This document shows, piece by piece, positions 26,683 to 34,294 of a DNA stretch of 64,000 nucleotides. The DNA comes from Chitinophagaceae bacterium (GTDB lineage Bacteria > Bacteroidota > Bacteroidia > Chitinophagales > Chitinophagaceae), in assembly GCA_017307755.1 (NCBI GenBank), contig JAFKGQ010000015.1:62001-126000 (forward strand). The letters run 5' to 3'. The notes beneath the pieces are model-generated. The model was not told the DNA's origin. It saw nothing but the letters and a program-made list of their open reading frames with translations, and did not search any database. Each line of letters begins with the position of its first letter. Position 1 is the stretch's first letter. The position numbers and the translations under genes were made by a program.

Positions 26683-27771
26683 CTACAAATTAACAGACAG
26701 GTCGGCGATATAGCCTTCCCGCTGGTCTTTAATATACAAAGAATAATTTTCCCCATAGGCCAATTCCAGGCGCTTGCGGGTATTTTCCAGCCCGATGCCT
26801 GTGGAAAGTTCTTTTGGGCCTGTCTTTTTCTTATTTACGCAATGAAAACGGAGTTTTTTTCCTTCGTCGATGCAAAGGTCCAGGGTGACGGGGTGATCCG
26901 GGTCTTTTAGTTCGCCATGTTTGAAGGCATTTTCTACGATGGTGATCAGGACAAAGGGAAGGATACGGAGGCCTTCGGGGTTGCCTTGTATCGTAAATAC
27001 CACCTGTAGGGCGTTGCCGAAGCGCAGTTGTTGTATCCTGATGATATTGTTCAGGTGTTCGATCTCGCGGGTCAAGGGCACCTTTCCGTCTGCATCTTCC
27101 TCCTTATCCAGTGCGTAGCGCATGATTTCCGAGAGGGTGAGGATGCCTTCGGATAGTTCCGAAGAGTAGGGTAGGCTCCGGGCATAAAGGAAGTTCAGCG
27201 TATTGTGAAGGAAGTGAGGGTTGATCTGGGCTTTGAGGAAGAGGTAGTCTGCCTGCATCTTTTCCTTTTCGAGTCTGGATGTGCGTTGTTCCAGTACTTT
27301 CTGGTTCTCCCCCTGCCATCTTTTTTCGTCCAGCTGCCGGGTAACGGCCGCGATAGCCAGGGGTATTCCTATCTGGAATATGGCTGAGATACTATAAGAG
27401 AATATCTTCAGGCTGATGTCCAGGGCGACTTTCAGCTCTCCCTTTTTGATGGTGAGGTCGTTTAGGAAATAATAGACAAAGGCGGCTGCCACCAGGGCCA
27501 GGGTTACCAGTGCGTAGGACGGCCATTCGCCTTTTTTTGCCATCACCTTGTAATACTGGTTGAGCGCAAAATAATCGAACAGGCACTGGAAGATGAGGGA
27601 CACCAGGGCCCGTACCAGGAACCGGGTCAGTTTGAAATCATTGGGATCCCAGTTTTGATAAGGCACCTTCACATAGTAGATCATGGTCAGCATGAGGCCC
27701 AGGAACACTCCGTTGATGAGTGTCACCCATAGGCAGACCTTCCAAAATGAGTATCTGTTCTTTCTCTTCAT
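26683..27771 (-). CDS. LytS-type sensor histidine kinase
   Basis: This 362-residue kinase has four predicted transmembrane helices in its first half. A coiled-coil linker (QKVLEQRTSRLEKEKMQADYLFLKAQ) precedes the His_kinase motif INPHFLHNTLNFLY, with the phospho-accepting His in PHF. The ATPase part has VENAFKHG and GIGLENTRKRLELAYG. There is no large periplasmic sensor domain, so it probably senses something in the membrane, possibly the partner ABC transporter. It sits 4 bases after the ATPase gene and 2 bases before the regulator gene. Confidence 0.94.
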   Translation of the reverse strand: MKRKNRYSFWKVCLWVTLINGVFLGLMLTMIYYVKVPYQNWDPNDFKLTRFLVRALVSLIFQCLFDYFALNQYYKVMAKKGEWPSYALVTLALVAAAFVYYFLNDLTIKKGELKVALDISLKIFSYSISAIFQIGIPLAIAAVTRQLDEKRWQGENQKVLEQRTSRLEKEKMQADYLFLKAQINPHFLHNTLNFLYARSLPYSSELSEGILTLSEIMRYALDKEEDADGKVPLTREIEHLNNIIRIQQLRFGNALQVVFTIQGNPEGLRILPFVLITIVENAFKHGELKDPDHPVTLDLCIDEGKKLRFHCVNKKKTGPKELSTGIGLENTRKRLELAYGENYSLYIKDQREGYIADLSVNL

Positions 27772-27775
27772 AGTG

Positions 27776-28471
27776 CTACACTTCGAAATACATTTCCAGC
27801 TCCTGCAGCGTGTCGGCAGTGGTGTCGATGTCCTTTATAATACGTCCTTTTTCCATCAACAGGATGCGGTGGCATACGTCCGTGACGTGGTTGAGATCGT
27901 GACTGCTGATGAGTACGGTCATCCGTTGCTGCCCCGGCAATTCTTTTAGCATGCGGACCAGCCGCATCTGTGAGGAGGGGTCCAGGTTGGCAAACGGCTC
28001 GTCGAGGATCAGCAGCTCCGGCTTTTGCAGGAGACAGGCGGCGATGCCTACCTTGAATTGATTGCCTTTGGAGAGGTCCCTGATATATTTTCCGCTGCCC
28101 AGGATACTGCCGTCGAAGAAGGCTTCGAACTTTTGGAGGAACTCGTCCACATCTACTTTAGACAGCTGGTGTAATTTACCTATGAAATAAAAATATTCCT
28201 CCGGGGTGAGATAATGGATCAGGAAGCCTTCGTCGAGATAGGCGGCTGTATATTTTTTCCAGTCCTCTGATCTGGCTACGTTTTTTTCTTTTGAGCGTAT
28301 CTCGCCTTTATCCGCCCGTATCAGGTCAAGCAGCAGCCGGAAGAGGGTGGTCTTGCCTGCGCCGTTGTTGCCTACCAGGCCGATGATCTCGCCTGTGGTG
28401 ATTTCCAGCTGAGGGACATTGACGACTGTATTACCGTTGTAGGATTTGGCCGTATCGATGATAGAAAGCAT
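27776..28471 (-). CDS. ABC transporter ATP-binding protein
   Basis: This 231-residue nucleotide-binding subunit has Walker A GLVGNNGAGKTTLF, the signature RDLSKGNQFKVGIA (LSKGN in place of LSGGQ), Walker B LLILDEPFANLDP and the switch His in ISSHDLNHV. It is 28 bases after the DUF5687-like permease, with which it probably forms an exporter. The kinase and regulator genes follow at once, so transporter and signalling pair are likely one transcript. Confidence 0.94.
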   Translation of the reverse strand: MLSIIDTAKSYNGNTVVNVPQLEITTGEIIGLVGNNGAGKTTLFRLLLDLIRADKGEIRSKEKNVARSEDWKKYTAAYLDEGFLIHYLTPEEYFYFIGKLHQLSKVDVDEFLQKFEAFFDGSILGSGKYIRDLSKGNQFKVGIAACLLQKPELLILDEPFANLDPSSQMRLVRMLKELPGQQRMTVLISSHDLNHVTDVCHRILLMEKGRIIKDIDTTADTLQELEMYFEV

Positions 28472-28499
28472 AAAGATTGTTATTGTAGGGGTGATGGAA

Positions 28500-29975
28500 T
28501 TATTTTTCTCTGAAGCCTTCCAGGATCAGGTATTTGCGTCGATGGAACTGGCGGGTGAGTACTTCCACCCAATAGCCTTGCATCAGCAGACTGACGAGGC
28601 CCACTCCTCCCACCACGGCATAGCCTGTCCAGGGGCCGACGAATTTTGCCAATGGCCAGTAGATCAGGTAGGGTACCAGGATCAGGATAAAAGCATAGAG
28701 CCATTGTATCACCCCGATGCCCTGGAAATTGAAAGTTGCGCTCCGGGTGAGGTCGACAGGTTTGTAGTTCAAGGTGGCAAGATAGATCGACAGTACGCTA
28801 TTGATGCCGATGTTATACAGCCAGGCGGACAGTTGTACGATCAACAATTTCCAGCTGATGAGGCCATAGAGTGATGTAATGACAAAGGCGGCTGTGCTGA
28901 CGGCGTTGTACAACATAAATTTTGATCGTATAAAGGCGGGGATACTGATGTTGGAAGACATCAGCCCGTCGAAGTACCTGCTGTGCCAGGCAAAGAGGAA
29001 TTGTCCGTAATTCATGATAAAGATGCCCGTCATAAAGATGGCTGCGAATAAGAAGATGTACATATGGGGGTCTGCCAGGTTCTCCTTTCTGTAGAAGATA
29101 AACCCATACGCCATGAAGAAGATGGACATACGCAGGATATATTTTGGGCGCTGGTTGCGTAACATCAGCTTTATATCCAGGGCGATCAGTTCGCCTGACA
29201 GGCCCAGCTGCTGTAGCCAGGTATATTCCCTGGACGTCTTCTCCTTTTCATTTTTGACGCCTTCGTCCAGGTAGAGATTGCCCAGCAGGAAGCGATAATT
29301 GTTCAGATAGGATGCCAGCCCCAGGATAATGGGGATGAGGACGAGCGAGGGGCGGGTAAGCAGCGTGATGAAAGCATTGGCGGACCACTTTCGAAGAGAA
29401 AGGATGTGAAAGAAATCCAGCATCATAAAGACCACGATCGCCATGATAAAGCCCACCAGCCACCAGGCATTGATGATCGTCTTTCGTTTGATATAGAGGA
29501 TAAGGTAATTGGAAAAGAGGGTAAGGAATAAAATGGCGGTGATAAATGCCGCTGTTGCGACCGTCCCGTATCCCCTGGCTATATCGGTGCAGGCAAAGGG
29601 CAGGAAGAGGAAAAAGGGGACCAGGTTGAGGAAATGGAACAGCGCCCGTATGTTCAGGAAGGCTACCAACTGCTGTCTCCGGATATTTTGTCCCAGATAG
29701 GGTTGTATGGTCAGCACCGGCAGCTCCTGTATCGTAAAACGCATTATAAAGTCGAATGAAAAATAGTACAGGATAAACCCGCAGAAGATGGGGACCACGT
29801 CCTGCCCGGGATAGACCTTGTGCAGTATATGTCCCAGGCCCAGCCCCATGGCCAGGAGGGATGCCAGGAGATAAGCGATCAGGAGTCCCAGGAAGATCTG
29901 CACGGCCAGGCCTGTGCCTGCGTTGCGGCCACGCCAGAAGGACTTCCATTGATGAGATAATAATGTGAGGACCAT
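28500..29975 (-). CDS. DUF5687-like ABC transporter permease
   Basis: This 491-residue, strongly hydrophobic protein has about ten or more membrane helices. Its start, VLTLLSHQWKSFWRGRNAGTGLAVQIFLG, and the later ELPVLTIQPYLGQNIRRQQLVAFLNI fit the DUF5687 family of Bacteroidota ABC permeases, though I cannot run a profile. It is the first gene of the operon permease-ATPase-kinase-regulator. Substrate unknown. Similar gene sets in other phyla detect and expel peptide antibiotics, but here that is only an analogy. Confidence 0.85.
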   Translation of the reverse strand: MVLTLLSHQWKSFWRGRNAGTGLAVQIFLGLLIAYLLASLLAMGLGLGHILHKVYPGQDVVPIFCGFILYYFSFDFIMRFTIQELPVLTIQPYLGQNIRRQQLVAFLNIRALFHFLNLVPFFLFLPFACTDIARGYGTVATAAFITAILFLTLFSNYLILYIKRKTIINAWWLVGFIMAIVVFMMLDFFHILSLRKWSANAFITLLTRPSLVLIPIILGLASYLNNYRFLLGNLYLDEGVKNEKEKTSREYTWLQQLGLSGELIALDIKLMLRNQRPKYILRMSIFFMAYGFIFYRKENLADPHMYIFLFAAIFMTGIFIMNYGQFLFAWHSRYFDGLMSSNISIPAFIRSKFMLYNAVSTAAFVITSLYGLISWKLLIVQLSAWLYNIGINSVLSIYLATLNYKPVDLTRSATFNFQGIGVIQWLYAFILILVPYLIYWPLAKFVGPWTGYAVVGGVGLVSLLMQGYWVEVLTRQFHRRKYLILEGFREK

Positions 29976-30032
29976 GGAGGTAGTTTTAAATACGGGACGA
30001 AAATAGCAAGAGCGGGGCGTATATGGGAAAAA

Positions 30033-30845
30033 CTATACACGAAAAAGGAGATTAGCGCGACGAAGGCTAAAAATTCCGATGAGGATGCATCCCAGTGCGA
30101 TGATCTGGGCCTGGCTGAGGGAAAGACCCAAAAAATGATATCTGGGGTTGATACGTATGATCTCTATGGTAAAACGTTCGATGCCGTTGAGCAGGGCAAA
30201 GAGTCCAAAGAGGAGTCCGGGGCGTTTTATTTTCCGCCGCAGCGTCCACAGGATCAGGAATAAGAGGATACAGCCGATGGCCTCGTACAGCGAGGTGGGA
30301 TAGACCGGCGCCGGCAGCTGTGTGCAATAATTGTAAGGGTCTGTGCAATGGGGGATGGGGACTCCCTGGCGAAGGACGTTGTGCGGGTAGGTGGAAGACC
30401 AAAAGTATGCAGGCAGCAAGCGGGGTTTGGTTTGTGTGACCACGACACCCCAATCGCCGTCGCCGGAAAGGTGGCAGCCGAGCCGTCCCACGCCATACGC
30501 CAGCATCATACCCGGGCTTCCAATATCTGCCGCGATGGGAAAGGGAATGCCGTTGCGGGTGGTGATATATAAATAAGCAGCTGTGCCTGCCAGCAAGGCG
30601 CCGTAGTAGTTAAACCCCAGGTGATGTTCTATCCAGGAGAAAAGAAAAGCGCCGGTGAGGCCGGTGATCGTGCACCAGAAAAGGATCTTGTCCATGAGAG
30701 GGCGAGGGAAGATGCCGGGCAATTGCCGGCGGGAGAATTCGGCAAGGAAGGTATAGTAAGCTGTGATAAAAGCCAGTACCATGAAACATCCGAAGGTAGG
30801 TATGGGGAGGCGAAAGTGTAAGAGATGACCTACTGTTGGATACAT
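30033..30845 (-). CDS. lgt: Prolipoprotein diacylglyceryl transferase
   Basis: This 270-residue inner-membrane enzyme transfers diacylglycerol from phosphatidylglycerol to the lipobox Cys of prolipoproteins. The key region is YGVGRLGCHLSGDGDWG, the Bacteroidota form of the Lgt signature. YPTSLYEAIGCILLFLILW and NGIERFTIEIIRINPRY match the later conserved segments, and about seven membrane helices are seen. It supplies the modification needed by every SusD lipoprotein in this window, but it is a general housekeeping gene. It diverges from locus C across 248 bases. Confidence 0.95.
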   Translation of the reverse strand: MYPTVGHLLHFRLPIPTFGCFMVLAFITAYYTFLAEFSRRQLPGIFPRPLMDKILFWCTITGLTGAFLFSWIEHHLGFNYYGALLAGTAAYLYITTRNGIPFPIAADIGSPGMMLAYGVGRLGCHLSGDGDWGVVVTQTKPRLLPAYFWSSTYPHNVLRQGVPIPHCTDPYNYCTQLPAPVYPTSLYEAIGCILLFLILWTLRRKIKRPGLLFGLFALLNGIERFTIEIIRINPRYHFLGLSLSQAQIIALGCILIGIFSLRRANLLFRV

Positions 30846-30871
30846 ACTAAAAAAATTTTTTTGATCGAATA

Positions 30872-30902
30872 CTTGCTAAAACGTTTTTTCTTTCTACTTT
30901 TA
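30872..30902 (+). promoter_or_regulatory. Candidate Bacteroidota promoter for locus C
   Basis: CTTG at 30872-30875 (-33-like) and TACTTTTA at 30895-30902 (-7-like, consensus TAnnTTTG) are separated by 19 bases. This would place the transcript start near 30910, giving a leader of about 180 bases before the first SusD gene. It is the best-spaced pair in the lgt/locus C gap, but the final G of the -7 box is missing. Confidence 0.35.
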
Positions 30903-31023
30903 TACTCGTGTTCCGTCCTTACAGGCCCTACCGTAAGCGGAACCAGGCACCAAGCCGACGCCCTTTGTTGTGTATGCGGGGCGAATTTATCAGATTTTTC
31001 AGTTCAAAGTTTTTGTTGATGTG

Positions 31024-31068
31024 CGAACCAAGGTTCGTTGTCGCCTTTTCCGCCGGCCGGCGAAAAGG
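31024..31068 (+). promoter_or_regulatory. Two leader hairpins upstream of locus C
   Basis: The first inverted repeat is CGAACC-AA-GGTTCG (31024-31037). The second is CCTTTT-c-CGCCGG paired with CCGGCG-AAAAGG (31044-31068), twelve pairs with one bulged C. A T-rich run (TTTAATTTTTTT) follows about 10 bases later, just before the SusD start at 31094. No gene on this strand ends here, so these look like parts of a 5' leader that could attenuate the 21-kb operon. Confidence 0.45.
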
Positions 31069-31093
31069 GGGCCGTCAATTTAATTTTTTTCAA

Positions 31094-32845
31094 ATGCAAA
31101 CCAAACTATTGCTTCCATTGATCTTTCTGTGGTTCGCCGGTGTCCTGTTGCCTGCTTGCAGCAAGACGGGGTTTCTCGACCAGACGGTGACATCCAGTCT
31201 CAATGAGACGACCACTTTTACGGACAGCAGCAATGCCATGTCCTTTTTAAACGGTATTTATGCAGATGCGGGTTTTGCATCCGATCCGAAGCGTTTTAGC
31301 GGCGGCAACTATGCCGCTGGATTGGAAGCCGGCTGTGACGAGGCCGAGGGGCCTAATGCGTCCAGCACCAATGGTTTTATCCAGTTTGCCACGGGGACCG
31401 TCAATCCATCCGTCGTCCCCGACGATGCATGGAGAATCCCCTATTTCTATGTCAGGGCGGTGAACCAGTTGTTGCGCAATTTGTACCGGGTGCCGTGGGC
31501 GGCTGCGGTGAAAGTACAGGGCAAGGCGGAAGCGAGGTTTCTTCGGGCCTGGTATTATGCAATGATGCTGGAACATTATGGCGGTGTGCCGTTGATCGGG
31601 GATACCGTATATAATGCCACGGACAAGATCGATGCAAGGAGGGCCTCGTTCCGAACTTGTGTAAATTATATTCTTTCCGAGTGTGATGCGGCGGCGGCCG
31701 ATCTGCCGCTGGTGCAGGTGGGGTCGCAATGGGGCAGGGCCAGCAAGGGCGCTTGTCTGGCGTTGAAGTCGAGGGTATTGTTGTTTGCCGCCAGTCCGTT
31801 GTTCAACAATGGAGGCATGGCGCATGGAACGGCGGGGCTGGATTCCATCGTGGCTTATCCCGACAGTGATCCCAACCGCTGGCAACTGGCGGCGGATGCG
31901 GCCAGGGCTGTCATTGCCAGCAATGCTTATCATCTTTATGTCGACAGTACTTCCAAGCCAGGTGAGAAAGGGTATGGGTTCCAGCATGTATTTATCGAGC
32001 GGGCGAATAATCCGGAATACATATTCGCGCGTATGATGGGCGAGAACAAGTACCTGGAATCCATGTGGGATGTCCCTTCCAGGGGAGGCAGCAACGGAGC
32101 CTACGCGTATCAGGAGATGGTGGATGCTTTTCCTATGAGCAACGGGCTTCCTATTACGGACCCGGCCAGCGGGTATGATCCCAATAACCCTTACAGGAAC
32201 CGTGATCCCCGGCTGGACTATACCGTGATACACGACTCTACGCTACGACCTGTATTTGGCGCCAACCAGCCTTCTCCCGTGCTGCTGTATATGAATACCA
32301 GCGTCAATCCGCCTGTGGCTGCCAGCGGCGATGCCGTCTTTAAGGGTACTCCCACGGGTCTGTATATCTATAAGATGATGGACCCTACGCTGATAAACAA
32401 CAGTCTGGGAACCACTACCCGCTGTCTTCCCCTGATGCGTTATGCGGAGATCCTTCTCAATTATGCAGAGGCCGTCAACGAAGCGACTGGTCCCACCTTT
32501 GAGGTCTACCAGGTCGTCCAGGCCATCCGTGAGCGTGCGGGTCTGCGGCCTTTCCAGCTGACTCCTGGTTTAACGCAAGAGGATATGCGTCAACTGATCC
32601 GTAATGAGCGGAGGATCGAGCTGGCGTATGAAGGCTTCCGGTTCTTTGACGTGCGGCGCTGGTTGATAGCAGCGCAGACGGACAACCAGCAAATGCATGG
32701 GATGGAGGTAGACCGGGGCGCTACGGTCGTATACAAGCCTTTTAATGTCCGGAAGCACAATTTCAATAAAGCCATGTATCTCTGGCCTATCCCGTTGAGG
32801 GAGATCGCCAAGTCGCCGGAGCTGCTGCAAAACCCCCTCTATTAA
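31094..32845 (+). CDS. SusD/RagB surface lipoprotein, first gene of locus C
   Basis: This 583-residue lipoprotein has a leader TKLLLPLIFLWFAGVLLPAC and SusD landmarks: KAEARFLRAWYYAMMLEHYGGVPLIGD, ALKSRVLLFAASPLFNNG, PLMRYAEILLNYAEAVNEATG, RNERRIELAYEGFRFFDVRRW and the end PIPLREIAKSPELLQNPLY. I chose ATG 31094, because the frame is open upstream to 30908 but that stretch is leader sequence with hairpins and no leader-peptide character. A SusD normally follows its SusC; here it opens the operon and no SusC precedes it. Confidence 0.94.
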   Translation: MQTKLLLPLIFLWFAGVLLPACSKTGFLDQTVTSSLNETTTFTDSSNAMSFLNGIYADAGFASDPKRFSGGNYAAGLEAGCDEAEGPNASSTNGFIQFATGTVNPSVVPDDAWRIPYFYVRAVNQLLRNLYRVPWAAAVKVQGKAEARFLRAWYYAMMLEHYGGVPLIGDTVYNATDKIDARRASFRTCVNYILSECDAAAADLPLVQVGSQWGRASKGACLALKSRVLLFAASPLFNNGGMAHGTAGLDSIVAYPDSDPNRWQLAADAARAVIASNAYHLYVDSTSKPGEKGYGFQHVFIERANNPEYIFARMMGENKYLESMWDVPSRGGSNGAYAYQEMVDAFPMSNGLPITDPASGYDPNNPYRNRDPRLDYTVIHDSTLRPVFGANQPSPVLLYMNTSVNPPVAASGDAVFKGTPTGLYIYKMMDPTLINNSLGTTTRCLPLMRYAEILLNYAEAVNEATGPTFEVYQVVQAIRERAGLRPFQLTPGLTQEDMRQLIRNERRIELAYEGFRFFDVRRWLIAAQTDNQQMHGMEVDRGATVVYKPFNVRKHNFNKAMYLWPIPLREIAKSPELLQNPLY

Positions 32846-32849
32846 AATT

Positions 32850-33272
32850 ATGAAAAAGATATTCCCTCTGCAATGTTTATTGCTGATGACGTTGCTATTT
32901 GCCTGTAAGCCTGAGCGGCTGGCGGTGCCTTCCGAACCATTAAAGGATATCAAGGGCAGCTGGCAGGTGATCAAGGCCACCCGGAACGGGACCGACCTTA
33001 CTGCGAGGTTTGACTTCTCCAAGTTCAGGATCCATTTTTCGGACAGCACCTATACGATAGACAGCCTTCTGCCTTTTATTGTCAGCAAGAATGGAAAATG
33101 GGCTTTTGACGACCCTCAATATCCTTTTTACCTCTCGTTCACGATCCCCGACAGTACGGCCCGTAGTCCGCTGCTGTATCCTGTGACCGGCGGGCAACGT
33201 AATATCATCATCACTTTTAGCCCGGGCTGTACGGCCAATAGCTACCAGTATACGCTGAAAAGGGTGAACTAA
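32850..33272 (+). CDS. DUF5004-like (lipocalin-type) lipoprotein
   Basis: This 140-residue lipoprotein has leader LLLMTLLFAC. The body (IKGSWQVIKATRNGTDLTARFDFSKFRIHF, then GKWAFDDPQYPFYLSFTI) has the look of the lipocalin-like DUF5004 proteins found next to SusD in Bacteroidota uptake loci. It starts 4 bases after SusD and lies 13 bases before the DUF4961-like gene. It is probably a surface or periplasmic accessory that helps bind glycan, but no function is established from the sequence. Confidence 0.75.
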   Translation: MKKIFPLQCLLLMTLLFACKPERLAVPSEPLKDIKGSWQVIKATRNGTDLTARFDFSKFRIHFSDSTYTIDSLLPFIVSKNGKWAFDDPQYPFYLSFTIPDSTARSPLLYPVTGGQRNIIITFSPGCTANSYQYTLKRVN

Positions 33273-33285
33273 AACCAAGACTAAC

Positions 33286-34272
33286 ATGAAAAAGATAAAA
33301 AAATATTTTAAAGAGCACCCCAGCTATTGGTGGAAGGTCCCTGGTATTATCCTGTTGCTGGTGATCGCCGGCTGTAGCATTACTATTGACAGCATCGATC
33401 AGCCGGCCAGTGTCAACGGCGGGGACATACTGCCTGTGACATTACATGTCACCATCAACACCAACGACGTTCGAACTGCCAAGTTTATGGTTGCCGTGCT
33501 TGTGCCAAAGGTTTGGAAAGCTGCCCAGAATGGGGTGATCACTTTTACCAGTGATCTTACGTCCGGGGATCAGCCTATGACGGTGGTCCCGGCGGGAACA
33601 CCTGCGCCGAACGGCAATGGACTGGATTGGCCGACTTATCTGACGCAAAAGATCGGCAATGGGGGCAACCTGCTGAACGAGTATGAGTGGGTGGCTTTTT
33701 ATTCCAACTCGGCGTATAGTGTCGTCGGTAACAAGACCTATACTGTTACCGTCAGCATCAGGATGAAGACCAGCGTCGACAATCTGCAGTTCAAGCTGGG
33801 TTATTGTGTGGCCAACAGCTCCGATGGCCTCAGCGATCCTCAATATTATTCTTCCTATTTCCCGGGTTGTTTCCGGGTCAACGGGGAAGGCGACCTGATA
33901 GATTTCTGTAACCCGCAGCTGGCGGTGGTGGACCCGCGCACGTCTCTGGACAATGACATTGTCACTGTGTCCTTTGATGGAGGGGTAGCGCCGACGGCCC
34001 TGGATAATGCTTCTCAGGTATATCTCTGTGTCAAGGGCTATCTGACCAGCGGGGACAGTATCACTGTCTGTAGCCAGAATGCCGACACAAAGATGGAATC
34101 TCTTGGTCTGAACAGGTGGCGGAAAGACATCTGGCCGAGGGGGCTCTTTCATTTGAATGAAGAGCAGCATCTCGCCCGGCTGGCGTATTACTTCACTGAT
34201 GCGACGGGGACGATAAAGGTGGGATACGGGGGCGGAGCCGATCCCTTTACCTATACGTTTAAATGCCAATAA
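33286..34272 (+). CDS. DUF4961-like surface lipoprotein
   Basis: This 328-residue protein begins with a basic head, then a hydrophobic leader with a lipobox-like end (IILLLVIAGC). The body is beta-rich: SIDQPASVNGGDILPVTLHVTINTND, VWKAAQNGVITFTSD, YTVTVSIRMKTSVDNLQFKLGY and an Ig-like C-terminal part. This fits DUF4961, a family that in Bacteroidota follows SusC, SusD and DUF5004, probably as a surface glycan-binding protein. Here it precedes a SusC. Identification is by recall of the family pattern, not by a search. Confidence 0.75.
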   Translation: MKKIKKYFKEHPSYWWKVPGIILLLVIAGCSITIDSIDQPASVNGGDILPVTLHVTINTNDVRTAKFMVAVLVPKVWKAAQNGVITFTSDLTSGDQPMTVVPAGTPAPNGNGLDWPTYLTQKIGNGGNLLNEYEWVAFYSNSAYSVVGNKTYTVTVSIRMKTSVDNLQFKLGYCVANSSDGLSDPQYYSSYFPGCFRVNGEGDLIDFCNPQLAVVDPRTSLDNDIVTVSFDGGVAPTALDNASQVYLCVKGYLTSGDSITVCSQNADTKMESLGLNRWRKDIWPRGLFHLNEEQHLARLAYYFTDATGTIKVGYGGGADPFTYTFKCQ

Positions 34273-34294
34273 CTAACTCTTAAAGAAAGTTTTT

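Noticed and set aside
30908..31093. N-terminal extension of the first locus C SusD
   Set aside because: The stretch is in frame but contains the leader hairpins and a possible promoter. The ATG at 31094 gives a standard lipoprotein signal.
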